From Cercis canadensis (Eukaryota > Streptophyta > Magnoliopsida > Fabales > Fabaceae), in assembly GCA_003255065.1 (NCBI GenBank), contig QAOA01002082.1, positions 162,887-226,886 of the forward strand: DNA of 64,000 bases, in the 5' to 3' direction. Position numbers and translations under genes: made by a program. Positions 43,535 through 55,098 of this stretch are shown one piece after another. The notes beneath the pieces are model-generated. The model made no database searches. It was not told the DNA's origin and saw nothing but the letters and a program-made list of their open reading frames with translations. How positions within the stretch are numbered: the stretch's first letter is position 1; every line of letters starts with the position of its first letter.

Positions 43535-45560
43535 ATGGTAGAAAACGAAACTCATTCCTCTAGAGTTGTGTCATCTTCTTCTGGTGTGGCTGCTGGGTTA
43601 GAATTCGAATCCAATCCAAATCAGCGATTGAGCTCGGTTATGCTAAACGAGTTCAATTATCTTCCTTGGTCAAGAGCTATAACTCTTGCTCTTGGTGGAA
43701 GATCTAAAATTAGTTTTATTGATGATACAATTTCTCCTCCAAATACACTATCTCCAGATTATGCATCATAGTTATCCAAAGAACAGCTGGTGCGGTCTTG
43801 GATTCTTAATTCCATGGACTCTCATCTTGCAGAGATTTTTAACTGTTCAGATTCTGCTGTACACTTACGGACAACAAAATAATTCTACCAAATTTTTTGA
43901 AATCCAACGAGACATTGTGAACCTGCAACAAGCTGGTAAACCTTTTGTTCAATTACTTGGCAGCCTGAAAAGAATGTGGAATGAACTTGAGGTGTACCGT
44001 TCTCACGTAGTCGATGCTACTATACTTCGTAAACGAGTTGTGAGGACAAAATTTTCCAATTGTTAGCAAGTCTTGGTTTTGATTATGAGGAACTTCGCAG
44101 CCATATTCTCATGTCCCCAGAAATTCCATCATTTGCATCTGTCTGTTCCACGATTTAGAGAGAAGAAGTGAAGAAAAAAGTCATGAATGTGGAGCCAAAT
44201 CTACTTTGTTTGACACTCGTGCCTTTGCTGCAAATCACCAACCAAAAAAGGGAAATCTCTTACAAAGGCAATCAACCAAATTTGAAGTGTCAACACTATC
44301 ATCATCTGGGACATCTAGTTGAACGATGTTGGATCCTTCATCCAAAACTGAAACCAAAGTTTGCCAAGGACAAGGGACCTTCGAAACACAAAGCCCATGT
44401 CACCGAAACCTTGCAGGGAGATATGGTAAATTCTATCTCTAATCCAATTTCACTTATCAACGAGTTTGCTACATATCTTCAACATAAGGGTGATCAGGGA
44501 CTTTCAAACTCTAGAAACTCAAATTCTATAGCTCTTTTTGGTAAGTTTGTTGATTTCTTGGCAATATCTAAGCATCACTCTCATGAAAGTACTGAAGGTA
44601 TCTCAACTACACTTTCAACTACCTTGAAGTTTAGTATTGTGTCTGATTGTTTGATTGTTGATCTGGTGCCATTGATCATATGACAAATAAATAAACCAAT
44701 CTGTTTGATTTCAAAAAAAAATTCTACTCCATCTCAAGTGTTAGTTACCAATGGGTATAGTGTTCCTGTTATTGGTAAAGGAAAACTTAAACTATTCTCA
44801 AATGATGTGAACTCAGTAGGTTTGTATGTTCCTTCTTTTCTAGTTTAGTTGCTCTCTGTTAGCAAACTCACTCAAGCACTTAATTGTTGTGCTATATTTC
44901 TTCCTCATATGGTACTTTTTCAGGACCTTGTCACCAAGAAGACGGTTGGTGAAGGATTCTTCCTACAAGGATTTTACTACCTCTCAACAAACTTTCTAAG
45001 CACCAAGAATTCTCAAGCTTTCACATTCTCTTCTTCATTGTCAGACTATACCCTATGGCATCGACGTCTAGCCCATCCATAAAAAAATGTCCTTACCAAA
45101 TTGCTTCCCCATATGGATAATGAATCCATTTCTTGTGATACTTGTCATTTTTCTAAGTCTACTAGACTACCTTTTATTTCATCTTCATCTAAGGCTAATA
45201 AAATGTTTGAGCTTGTGCACTATGATATTTGGGGACCTACCATTGAATCCTTTGATGTTTTCAAGGATTTTCACATGCTTGTTCTGAATCAATTCTCTAG
45301 CAAAATTCAAATCCTTCATTCCAATAATAGCACAAAATATATGTCTAAAATTATGACACAGTATTTAAATTCTCATGGTATTGTGCATCAAAGTAGTTAT
45401 GTTGGTACTCCCTAACAAAATGGAGTAGTCAAATGTAAGAATAAAGATCTATTGGAAAAAAACTCGTGCCTTAATGATACAAATGCATGTTCCAAAGTGT
45501 TTTTGGTCTCAAGGGGTGTTAGTTACTGTTTATATTATTAACCGATTACCAAGCCGAGTC
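43535..45560 (+). pseudogene. copia gag, protease and integrase region
   Basis: Gag starts MVENETHSSRVVSSSSGVAA and contains NYLPWSRAITLAL. A zinc-knuckle-like CQHYHHLGHLVERCWILHPK lies near 44290, and a protease-type D-G reading near 44660. Then YTLWHRRLAHP (integrase pre-domain) and integrase core phrases follow (CDTCHFSKSTRLPF, HYDIWGPTIESFD, ILHSNNSTKYMS, YLNSHGIVHQSS). It stops in the integrase where the Ogre/Tat-like LTR begins. Order and motifs are those of Ty1/copia. Decayed. Confidence 0.85.
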
Positions 45561-46329
45561 TTGTCCTTTAAATTTTATTATTTTTAAAGATCTACGTACC
45601 AAAGATTGGTTCGGGAGTCTATGTATGCGTGAGGAAGGTGTTAGGCACCTCACAGCACCTGTTTGAAAATGGTTACCCTAAATTAGCTATGCAAAGAATA
45701 CGACAAGATGTGGCTAAGAACATACTTTATTTATTCTTAAAAAAAAAAAGGTTACATTTACTAATCAATGACAAAAAAATAAATATGACATACATGAATT
45801 CTAAAGGATTCAAAATCCTTCTATTTATTCGTCACATGTTGTGCCCGTCGGGGTGACACTTATTTTTGTTTAGGTTAGATAAAAGAGACCCATCCCATAT
45901 ACGACCGAGTCAGTCTCATCGTTCCATGATAGACAAAGGGCCTATGAATTTTGTAAACCTTAACTATAATCCCTAAATGTTATGCATGATGATACAACCA
46001 ATTGGGGTGGAGGAATTTCAATTACATCCAAACTAAAAAGAATGGAAATGATAATCTTCCAACTTTGAGCTTCCAATCGATCTTTCAAAATCAAGTTCCC
46101 AATTTACGAAAATTCTCAAGTATCAACGTTGAAGGCTCAATGAAAAAAAAGTCCAAACATATTAAAAAAACGTAAGACACAACATCAAATATGGTAGCCC
46201 TCCCCATTTTAGCATCAAAACAGCAAACAAAATGACCAAAATCAACACAAAATATTATCAACACAAGAAACAAAAATAAAAACTAGAACAACACTAAATA
46301 ATGCCAAAAAAAATAACAAGCAAGATAAG

Positions 46330-46640
46330 TACTAAATAGCCACTAATTTAGTATTAATACAATAACAAAAATAGACCAAACAACCACCATTTAATAATCA
46401 AAATAGTGAGTAAATTAAACCCCCAAACAACCACAAATTTAGTATTAAATTAGTAACAAAAATAGACCAAACAGTCACCATTTGATAATTAAAATAGTGA
46501 GCAAATTAAACCCCAAACAGCCACCAATTTAGTATTAAAATAGTAACAAAAATAGACCAAACAACTACCATTTAATAATCAAAATAGTGAACAAGTTGAA
46601 CTATAAACAGCCACCATTTTTAACAGTAATATAGCGAGCA
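46330..46640. repeat. tandem array of about 90-bp units
   Basis: At least three units start with TAACAAAAATAGACCAAACA at 46363, 46454 and 46544. Each unit also has a CACCATTT word and an AAAATAGTGAG word, and units are variably diverged. The array lies inside the putative Ogre/Tat-like LTR. Confidence 0.85.
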
Positions 46641-46659
46641 AAAATAAATCAAAATCAAT

Positions 46660-47450
46660 AATATTTTAACCTTAAAACAATAGTATAATTAAATAATCCA
46701 AAAAATATATAAAAATAAATGATAAAAAGACTACATAAATAAAAGAAATAAAAAAATAGAGCCAAAATAAATAAATAAACAAAATAAGGAAAATTAATGA
46801 AGCAAAAGAATGATTAGAAGATCGTAAGGAAATGATAGGAAATATATATTAAAAAAAGAGAAAATATAATAGAAAAATAATTAAAATAATAACATAAAAA
46901 AAGAATTGAAGACATAAATAAAATACGTAACAACAAAAAAAAGTGAAAATCATACTAGTAAAATAAAAGAAAAATAATTAAAACATAAATAATAAAAGAA
47001 AACTCAAAAATACAAACTAAAAAAAAATTAGAATATATTACAAATAGCATAAATATACTAGAATAAACAGAAAATACATGTACAAATAAAAAAAAAACAT
47101 AAAAGATAAACAAAATACATATATACGTAAATAAATGAAGAAGTAAAACATAAAAAGAATAAAAAAAATTAACAAGAAATAAAAAAAATAGATTAAAATA
47201 AATATAGAAAAATAAACAAAAGAAAAATAACTACATATGACTATAAAAAGGGAGAAACAAATAAATACAACAAAATTAAAAGAGAAAATAAACAAAACAA
47301 AAACAAAAATGAGAAAATAAGAATTAAAAAAAAATAGATAGAAAACTAGATAAATAAATTCGGAAAAAAAAAAGGAAGAAACAAAGCAATAGAAAAGATA
47401 AATAAAAAGAGATAAACTAGAAAGAGAAAAAAAATATTATTATAAACTAC
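46660..47450. repeat. extremely A-rich low-complexity block
   Basis: About 800 bases composed largely of A on the plus strand with AAATAAAA-type words and almost no C or G. The phenylalanine/isoleucine-rich frame on the minus strand here is a composition artefact. Confidence 0.8.
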
Positions 47451-48479
47451 CTTTTTTTTTATTTTGAGCACAATGTTTCAAACTAATAGGTTATTAGAGA
47501 AAATAGAGAGAATGAAAAAATAATAATAAATAACTCACAACTTAAATGAACTAAATAGCACAAGGCAAAAGAGAGAGTAGAATATGATAAATTTAACCAA
47601 AATCTCACATTTAAACATCTCATAACTTTGAAATCATACAAAAAATGAGAGAGTTAGATAAAAAGAAGCATACCTTAGCTAGGTTTTGATTTCTTTCCTT
47701 TAAATTTTCACTTTAGTTCTCCTCTTTTCTCTCTCCGTAGTTATGTGTTCCTCTTGTTGAACTTTCTCCTCCTTTGCCTCTCACACAATAGCCTCTATTT
47801 AATCCTCTTTCTCTATTCTCTTTTTCTCCATTAGGTCTTCCTTTTACCTCTCATTTATCTTCTTTTATCTATTAGGTCTCACTTTTACCCTTTTTCTATT
47901 TTCTTTCATTTTTTTATTCATATACTCTCACCTAATTTTTTTTATCTTTTTTTCTCTCTCTAACTCCTTCTTTTTCATCCATAGGCCACTCTTTCATTTA
48001 TTCTTTCTTTTGTATATTTTTTTTGTTTTTGTTTCAACTTCTCTTTTAGTCATGTGTTAAGAAGGCATCTCATCCCTTCATTTTGAAATGGATGGTAGTA
48101 GCTCATTTAGAATTATACTATTCTTACTTTGATGCTTATCTTATATTCTTATTTTTGCTTCTTTTATTTTTTTATTTTTAAAAATGTACTTAACAATGAA
48201 TAACTAAAAACTTACATAAAATTAAAATAAATTTTCACACTTTGTAATTATATAATTTATCTTTTTTTTTAAAAAAAGAAAGATCAAACAAATTGAAAAA
48301 TGTCCCAAAAAAATAGTGTCTACAGTTGTCCCTTTTTATTTATTTTTTATTAGAACGTGTTAATCTTTTGTTGTGGACGTTTTCATATAGAAAATATATA
48401 AAGACAAAAGACAAGTATTTTATCCAAAAAACAAAATATTAAGAGTTGATGCTTGAATCCAAAGAATAACGAGAAATTT

Positions 48480-48632
48480 AAAACATGCAGGACTTTGAAA
48501 ACTAGCTAAAACTTTAAATTGGTGAAAAATTGTATATTGTTAGGAACTGTAAATTAGCAAGAAATTGTAAATTGACTGGAACTTTAAATTGGCTGGCAAT
48601 TGTAAATTAACGAGATCTTTAAATTGACATGA
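48480..48632. repeat. AAATTG minisatellite, left part
   Basis: Repeated words of about 17-21 bases such as TAAATTGGCAAGAACTT, with variants (TTAAATTGACATGAAATCTT). The array is interrupted by the MULE and continues at 51257-51550. Confidence 0.8.
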
Positions 48633-48641
48633 AATCTTAAA
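48633..48641. repeat. 9-bp target site duplication of the MULE (AATCTTAAA), left
   Basis: Exact match to 51248-51256. Confidence 0.9.
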
Positions 48642-48888
48642 GAGTAAAATCCCTTTTTGGTCCCTGAAAGATAGGGGCGGTGACACTTTAGTCCCTGAAA
48701 GATTTTTACCGACACTTTGATCCCTGAAAGATAGTTCTGTCAGCCATTTTAGTCCGCCGCTTGTGTCTGTTAGTGGGGCTTAACGGAAAACACCATGTGG
48801 CACGTTAAGTGCTGATGACGTGGTATCTTAAAAAAATAATTCTCTCTCTCTCTCTCTGAACATGGACTGCGCTTCGATGCCCTTGTCC
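48642..48888 (+). repeat. left terminal inverted repeat of the MULE
   Basis: Inverted match to 50975-51247, roughly 85-90 percent by eye. It contains three spaced copies of TCCCTGAAAGAT within the first 90 bases. It ends, after a CT microsatellite, in ATGGACTGCGCTTCGATGCC, which is present in both repeats. Confidence 0.9.
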
Positions 48889-48960
48889 GTTTTGATACCT
48901 TCACGTTTGGCTTTTTCTACTTCCAGTTTCAGCCACAATAATCTTTCTCCATGCCTTCTC

Positions 48961-50280
48961 TTTCCCCTTCGTCACCAGGTATGGCCGTCGCCGTTCTTTG
49001 CTGCCAACACTGCTCATTTTCATGCTCTTCCGCCCCAAACACTTTGATGCTCTTCCGCTCATCATAAGGTTACTACTGATCTCTAAAGCAGCAGTTGACT
49101 CGACACCATCCAAATTAGAATGTTTTAAAAGGGCAGGAACTGCTCCCTGCTGACTGTCAGAGGCATCTGGTTCAGCAATATTGCTGCTGGGAACACTACT
49201 CTCCCTGGTGCCACTGACAGAGCTCTCATCTCTCCCACGCACACCAATTGTTGGTATATTTTTCTGCTTGCCTTCTCTAAGGATGACATTTTCTGAAAGA
49301 AAGCAATCATTTATAAATAAACATTAGATAAAAGGAAGTGGCAAGATCTTACACCTGTTTAAAACAATGGCAAGTAAAGAGTATAATATTTCCTCACCGT
49401 CAACCACATTCCTCGGTGAATCACCAACATTTGACACTGCACCAAAAACAAATTCATCAGAATCATTCAAGATATTTATTCCTGTAATAAATTTTTCTTC
49501 CATGCAAATTGAGGAAGTTTGTTTTCCTTCAAGTACAGTCATGTTGGAACCTAACAAATATTAGATCAGAAAAATTGCAACTTAAAAATTTCACAAGGAA
49601 TAACTGAAATCCATGCAAAATTTCCCCTTCGTCACCAGGTATGGCCGTCGCCGTTCTTTGCTGCCAACACTGCTCATTTTCATGCTCTTCCGCCCCAAAC
49701 ACTTTGATGCTCTTCCGCTCATCATAAGGTTACTACTGATCTCTAAAGCGGCAGTTGACTCGACACCATCCAAATTAGAATGTTTTAAAAGGGCAGGAAC
49801 TGCTCCCTACTGACTGTCAGAGGCATCTGGTTCAGCAATATTGCTACTGGGAACACTACTCTCCCTGGTGCCACTGACAGAGCTCTCATCTCTCCCACGC
49901 ACACCAATTGTTGGTATATTTTTCTGCTTGCCTTCTCTAAGGATGACATTTTCTGAAAGAAAGCAATCATTTATAAATAAACATTAGATAAAAGGAAGTG
50001 GCAAGATCTTACATCTGTTTAAAACAATGGCAAGTAAAGAGTATAATATTTCTTCACCGTCAACCACATTCCTCGGTGAATCACCAACATTTGACACTGC
50101 ACCAAAAACAAATTCATCAGAATCATTCAAGATATTTATTCCTGTAATAAATTTTTCTTCCATGCAAATTGAGGAAGTTTGTTTTCCTTCAAGTACAGTC
50201 ATGTTGGAACCTAACAAATATTAGATCAGAAAAATTGCAACTTAAAAATTTCACAAGGAATAACTGAAATCCATGCAAAA
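48961..50280. repeat. 660-bp tandem duplication inside the MULE
   Basis: 48961-49620 and 49621-50280 are adjacent copies with about five differences by eye (near 99 percent identity). Each copy contains the same two captured exons with their intron borders. No N is present here. Confidence 0.9.
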
Positions 50281-50930
50281 TTTCTCACCTGAAATATCAC
50301 CATTTGACCCTCCATCCTTCCCTCTAAAGGAATAGCCTACGACTTCACTGCCAGTAATTTTCCCCTTCCATATATCTCTAAGAACAGCCTGTAACCATTG
50401 TACACGCCTTAAGAATATCAATGGGAAAGTGCCAGCCAAAAGGAGAAAATTTCACTTCAATGCAAAATCAATGTACAAAAATGTCAAGGTTCACATCAAA
50501 GAGACATCACAGCTATTTGTTTGTCCTTTTATGTGTGAGACTCATCATAAAGATAGGAGTAAGCTATCCCACATACCTCTTCGTCAGCAGCAGGAGCAAC
50601 AAATGCCAATGGTTCCACACAACCAAGCTCAGTTATGGGTGATGTATGCTCCATCATAGCAGGCATAATTTCAAATGCTAGATCAACCTTTTGCTTATGA
50701 TAAATGTCAAGAAGTTTACCCCTAGGGTAGCAATATAAATCAAAACCAAGGCCAACGAAGGTCTTCCAATTTGTAGGTTCCCATTGATGTTGGCCCTTCC
50801 CAGTCCAGGAGCAAATCACACATGGAACCCTTTGTACGTCCTTTCTCCAGCCCAAATCCAGGTGCAGCACGGTAAGTGGCCACAGCACCTGCTTGAGCTT
50901 CCATTCAATGACTTGGCCTCCATTTATCAC
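48990..50930 (-). pseudogene. captured exons of an unrecognised host gene inside the MULE
   Basis: On the minus strand there is a series of exon-like blocks with plausible splice borders. The first, at about 50930-50574, contains VPCVICSWTGKGQHQWEPTN and GFDLYCYPRGKLLDIYH and ends AADEE before GTATGT. The next, at about 50430-50290, contains QWLQAVLRDIWKGKITG and ends before GTGAG. A third (SNMTVLEGKQTSSICMEEKF, then NILNDSDEFVFGAVSNVGD) and a fourth (NVILREGKQKNIPTIGVRG, then SSVPSSNIAEPDASDSQ) follow, and these two occur twice through the 660-bp duplication. The conceptual product is not a family I can name. One copy of the fourth block has an in-frame stop that the other lacks. It is a gene fragment and not an intact gene. 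Transcription could start in the right terminal repeat, which places an ATG after a CT-rich leader. Confidence 0.6.
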
Positions 50931-50974
50931 GAGAATCTGCTTCGTGTTCAGAACCTACACGGTTGCTCCGAGTT

Positions 50975-51247
50975 GACAATGGCATCGAAGCGCAGTCCAT
51001 CAGCAAGAGAGAGAGAGAGAGAGATGAGAGAGAAATTTTTTTTAAGGTATCACGCCATCACTTAACGGCCACGTTAGCATTTAACGTATCACGTGGCGTT
51101 TTCCGTTAAGCCCTACTAACAGACACAAGCGGCGGACTAAAATGGTTGACGGAACTATCTTTCAAGGACTAAAGTGTTTGTAAAAATCTTTCAGGGACTA
51201 AAGTATCACCGCCCCTATCTTTCAGGAACCAAAAAGGGGTTTTACTC
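50975..51247 (-). repeat. right terminal inverted repeat of the MULE
   Basis: Inverted counterpart of 48642-48888. It includes the GAGA/CTCT microsatellite near 51005-51025 and the same ATGGACTGCGCTTCGATGCC start-codon-containing end. Confidence 0.9.
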
Positions 51248-51256
51248 AATCTTAAA
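51248..51256. repeat. 9-bp target site duplication of the MULE (AATCTTAAA), right
   Basis: Exact match to 48633-48641. Confidence 0.9.
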
Positions 51257-51550
51257 TTAGCAGAAAAATTTATATTGGCGAGAAATTATAAATTGACATG
51301 AAACTTTAAATTGGCAAGAACTTGTAAATTGACAAGAACTTTAAATTGACATAAAATTTTAAATTGGCAGGAACGTAGGAAATTTAAATTTGTTAGAACT
51401 TGTAAATTGACGGAAACTTTAAATTGACATAAAATTTTAAATTGGCTGGAAATTTAAAATGGTTGAAACTTGTAAATTGGCTAAACATTTTAAATTAGCA
51501 TGAAATTTTAAATTTGACAAGAACTTTAAATTGGTGAGAAATTGTAACAT
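51257..51550. repeat. AAATTG minisatellite, right part
   Basis: Continuation of the array on the other side of the MULE (AAATTGGCAAGAACTTGTAA and similar units), a dozen or more units. Confidence 0.8.
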
Positions 51551-52250
51551 ACCTAGTGGCGCCAAGATAAAATATAATTGATCATCTTAAGAAACATCTA
51601 ACTCAATCAAAATTTACTCTTTCAAAAGGTCAAATCTTTCATATGCCTCTCTTTCCCGCAGGACACCTAATTTTTCTTGTTTTCACAAAATCATCTATCT
51701 TTTAATCTTAAAAATAGTAACTTTGAACTTCTTTCAACTATATTGCATTGAGTTTTTCTCTGTTTATTTCCTTTTCTCTTTCTTTGATTTTCATTCTCTT
51801 TCTTCTTATCTCCCTGTCAAATCTTTTAGATCTAAAACCCTACTATGATTAGGAATTTGCATTCTTCTAAAATCTAAAAGCCAAGCCAATGAGGTTCTTT
51901 TAAGAATAAATGAATATGCTATTTTGAACAATCTACTCATACTTTATTCTAAACAATAATTCAGCAGTTTTAAGGAAATGGAGCAAAATGTAAAAAATAA
52001 AAAGAAATTAATTCAATAAACCAACTTCTTTTATTTAACAATAAGTAAAGGATTACACTCTTTAAAGAAACAAAATCAATGGAGGTGTATCATTAATACA
52101 TGGAATGAAAATTTGTCCCAATATAAGAATTTTATAATATTGGACTTGCCCTACTAAGTAGGTGCCTACGTATCCTCAAAGAAGAATCAAAGTCCACGTA
52201 GTTCAAGATGAAGAATCCAGAAGTCGCACAGATAAAAAAAAAATTGCCCC

Positions 52251-52689
52251 AGTTTTCAGCTCCTTAATGTTCAACTTGATTGATTCTCGTATTATATTGG
52301 ATAGGACTTATACTCATCTGACGCGAACATTTAACTCTTTGGTGATAAAGTGCAACCATCCAACTTCCTTCATGAACCCCTTTGGGTCATTAAGCTTCAA
52401 CTTTGTCTTCCAGTATTGTTTTATATATCCCCTTTGCTTAGACCGCCCTCTCGGGTTTTTAGCCTAGTGAGCCTTTTGTGCCCTAATTTTTGCCTAGATT
52501 GTCCTTTTGGGTTTTCAATCTAGCGGTTTTTTTTTTTTTTGAATGACCTATTTTGTGCCTAGAACACCCTTTCAGGTTTTTGGTCTAGCGGGCTTTTTCC
52601 CTTTTTTTTTTATGAGTAATTCCTTTTGACTGCATCAAAATTTATAGGCCTAGGAAACTCTTGACCTTCCATGTTTATAAGGATTAATA
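52251..52689 (-). other. 3' non-coding region of element 5
   Basis: Between the putative polypurine tract and the end of pol. It contains two or three imperfect repeats of a CCTTTTGGGTTTTCAATCTAG-like phrase (52440-52600). No gene is recognised. Confidence 0.5.
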
Positions 52690-54660
52690 CTCCACCTAAG
52701 AATGCCTGTTTAACTATGTAAGGCCCCTCATGAGTTAGGGCCTATTTTCCTCGAGCATCTTATTGATGTAATTAGATCTTCTTCAACACCAAATCTCCTA
52801 GTTGAAATTCTCGAGGTTGAACCCTCTTATTAAAAGCCCTAGTCATCCTTTGCTAGTATAATTGTCCATGACAAATAGCAGTCAATCTTTTTTCTTCAAT
52901 CATGTTCAATTGCTCATATTTAGCTCTTGCCAATTTCGATTCTTCCAACTCAGTTTCCATCAGAACTCTAAGTGAATGGATTTCTACTTCTATAGGAGTA
53001 ACAACTTCTATACCATATACTAACGAATAAGGCTCCTTACTCATTCTCCTCTTCAATTGTAAGAATGTCCTCATCCGGGAATTCAAATTTCATAAGTTGA
53101 TAATTATCAATGGGTTTTCATCCAAATGATTAGCAATTATACTCTCTTTTACTGCCTTCTTAGTTATATACATCACGTCATACTCAAAAAGGACAATTTT
53201 TCATTTTGCTAACCGTCCCGAAAGATAAGGTTTTTCAAAGATGAATTTGATTGAATCCATACGGGAGATGAGTCAGGTAATATGGTATAGCATGTATTGT
53301 CAAAGTCTACTAGCCACCCAAACTAGAGCACAACAAGTCTTTTCTACCAAGGCATATCTTGTCTCATACTCAGTAAACTTCTTACTCACATAATAGATAG
53401 TTTTTTCTTTTCTTCCATTTTCATCGTGTTGCCCTAGCACACTCCCCATTGACTCATGCAACACAGTTAGATATAAAAATACCTTTTGACTTTATCAAAG
53501 CCCCCCTGACACCTTTCATCCCATGTACTTGGTTTATTCGTATTTAGCAATTTAAAAATTGGTTCGCAGATATGTGTGAGATTTGAGATGAATCTTGCTA
53601 TGTAATTAAGCCTCCCATGTACTCGGTTTATTCGTATTTCCCGGATTGCTCGGACTTTGTCTAGGTCTACTTCAATCCCTCTCTCATTGACAATAAACCC
53701 TAGCAATTTCTCTGATGTCGCAGCAAAAGTGCACTTGGCGGGATTCAATCTCAGCTTGTATTTCCTTAGCCTTTCAAACAACTTTCGAAGTATGTTCACA
53801 TGACTCTCCCTTTTTTTCAACTTAGCCACCATATCATCCACGTACACCTCAATCTCTTTGTGCATCATGTCATGAAACAATGTGACCATAGCCCTTTGAT
53901 AAGTAGCACATGCATTCTTCAACCCAAACGACATTACTCTATAACAATATGTGCCCCAATGAGTGATAAACGTAGTTTTCTCTTTACCTTCCTTAGCCAT
54001 CGAAATTTGATTATATCCTGAATATCCATCAATGAATGAGTATTGATGATTTTTTGCTATATTATCAACAAGTACGTCTATATGAGGCAAAGGGAAGTCA
54101 TCTTTAGGACTAGACCTGTTCAAATCCCGAAAGTCCACACACATTCTCACCCGACCATCCTTTTTAAGCACTGGAACTATATTAGCAACTCATTCTAGAT
54201 AAGTAGACACTTCTAAAAATTCAGCTTCTATTTGCTTGATTACTTCTTCCTTTACTTTACTAGACATTTCTGGTCTCATTCTTCTCAACTTCTGTTTAAC
54301 TAGTTTACAGTCTGGATACAAAGGAATTTTATGAGACAAAATATCATGATCGAGACTCGGCATGTCTTGATAGGACCAAGCGAAAACATCTATCTATTCT
54401 TTGAAGAGAGCGATCATTTCTTCTTTTTCTAAGTTATCAACAATTCTTAATTCTTTCTTTTCATTCTCAGTCCCCATGTTTATGATCTGAATTTGTTCAT
54501 CACAGGGGATTATTGCCGTCTCATATGACTTGACCATTTTTTGCAAATTTATCAAAAAGTTCCATATTTTCATCAGAGTCGTAACCGTCCATATCAAATT
54601 CAATATGAGAATCAATTATCAGACATACATGAGCCTTGTCTTGGGACAATGGATCCATGC
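52690..54660 (-). pseudogene. pol region of element 5 (Ogre/Tat type)
   Basis: From 5' to 3' on the minus strand: a linker before reverse transcriptase (NMGTENEKKELRIVDNLEKE), then reverse transcriptase (VRMCVDFRDLNRSSPKDDFP, SFIDGYSGYNQISMA, YCYRVMSFGLKNACATYQRA, EIEVYVDDMVAKLKKR, LLGFIVNERGIEVD). Part of the RNase H side and a C-terminal integrase-like segment follow (EPYSLVYGIEVVTPIEVEIH, KYEQLNMIEEKRLTAICHGQ). The phrases are those of the Ogre/Tat group and not Athila. Decayed and incomplete. Confidence 0.85.
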
Positions 54661-55098
54661 TAACAAAACTCATGGGAGATTAAAAATATGACAATGATCA
54701 ATAAATGAAGAAAAGAGTAGGAGTAAAATGATAAGCGTCAAAAAATGAAAATAGAAAAGAAACAAAGCTTCATGAAAAACTAATTCATTAAAACTTTTAA
54801 ATAAAATATGGTCCAATACGTCATATAATAAAGTTCAAATGACTTTGGACTTCAGTCACATGAAAATAAAATAGCATAGACAATTATTACTCAAAATGAA
54901 TCACATCTGGCACTAGCTCCATCTCCCAGTTGCTCAAATGTTCCTCATTACCGCAAGGCTAAATCCAATAGCTTACCTCATGATGGCCTTCTAGGGTATT
55001 CACAGTATGCACAGGCCCAGGAGTCAATGTCTCGCAAAGATGATGGATCCTTCTTGCTTCTCTTATTTGGCGGTCTCCTTGCAATCATAGCAGCTCAT
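54661..55098 (-). other. element 5 sequence between protease and reverse transcriptase
   Basis: On the minus strand near 54890-55020 a reading of GPVHTVNTLEGHHEVSYW and NEEHLSNWEMELVPDVIHFE resembles the stretch upstream of reverse transcriptase in Ogre-type elements. That stretch normally contains an intron. No separate gene is present. Confidence 0.5.

Larger units (their letters stand above)
48642..51247. mobile_element. Pack-MULE-like Mutator-like element
   Basis: A 2.6-kb element with long terminal inverted repeats of about 245-270 bp, starting GAGTAAAATCCCTTTTTGG (left) and GAGTAAAACCCCTTTTTGG (right, minus strand). It is flanked by the 9-bp duplication AATCTTAAA (48633-48641 and 51248-51256). 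Long terminal inverted repeats with a 9-bp duplication are the signature of the Mutator superfamily. No transposase is present. The interior carries spliced exons of an unrelated gene, partly duplicated, so it is a non-autonomous gene-carrying MULE. Both ends look intact. Mobility would depend on a transposase supplied elsewhere. Confidence 0.9.
45573..52250 (-). repeat. probable 3' LTR and 3' region of element 5
   Basis: The left edge is where copia integrase similarity stops. Near 52240 the minus strand reads AAAACTGGGGCAATTTTT, a polypurine-tract-like sequence as in Ogre elements. Inside are a 90-bp repeat array, very A-rich DNA and a minisatellite of short AAATTG-containing units on both sides of the MULE. 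Boundaries are approximate. No gene is seen outside the MULE. Confidence 0.5.
45573..55098 (-). mobile_element. Ogre/Tat-like Ty3/gypsy retrotransposon, part (element 5)
   Basis: A minus-strand element recognised from its pol region (52690-54660) and from LTR-associated words typical of the Ogre/Tat group: a GTGTTAGGCACC core near 45640 and CTACGTATCCTC near 52165. The left 6.6 kb is taken as a very long 3' LTR plus 3' non-coding sequence, split by a MULE. Its 5' side is cut off by the LTR of element 6 at 55099. It is broken, with many breaks. The exact LTR limits are uncertain. Confidence 0.7.

Noticed and set aside
47038-47295. 85-codon hydrophobic frame that looks like a membrane protein
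   Set aside because: It is the reverse strand of an extremely A-rich block. Phenylalanine, isoleucine and leucine codons are forced by composition.
48480-51550. Regularly spaced short repeats resembling a CRISPR array
   Set aside because: Units are variable and adjacent without unique spacers. The setting is a plant LTR, so it is a minisatellite.
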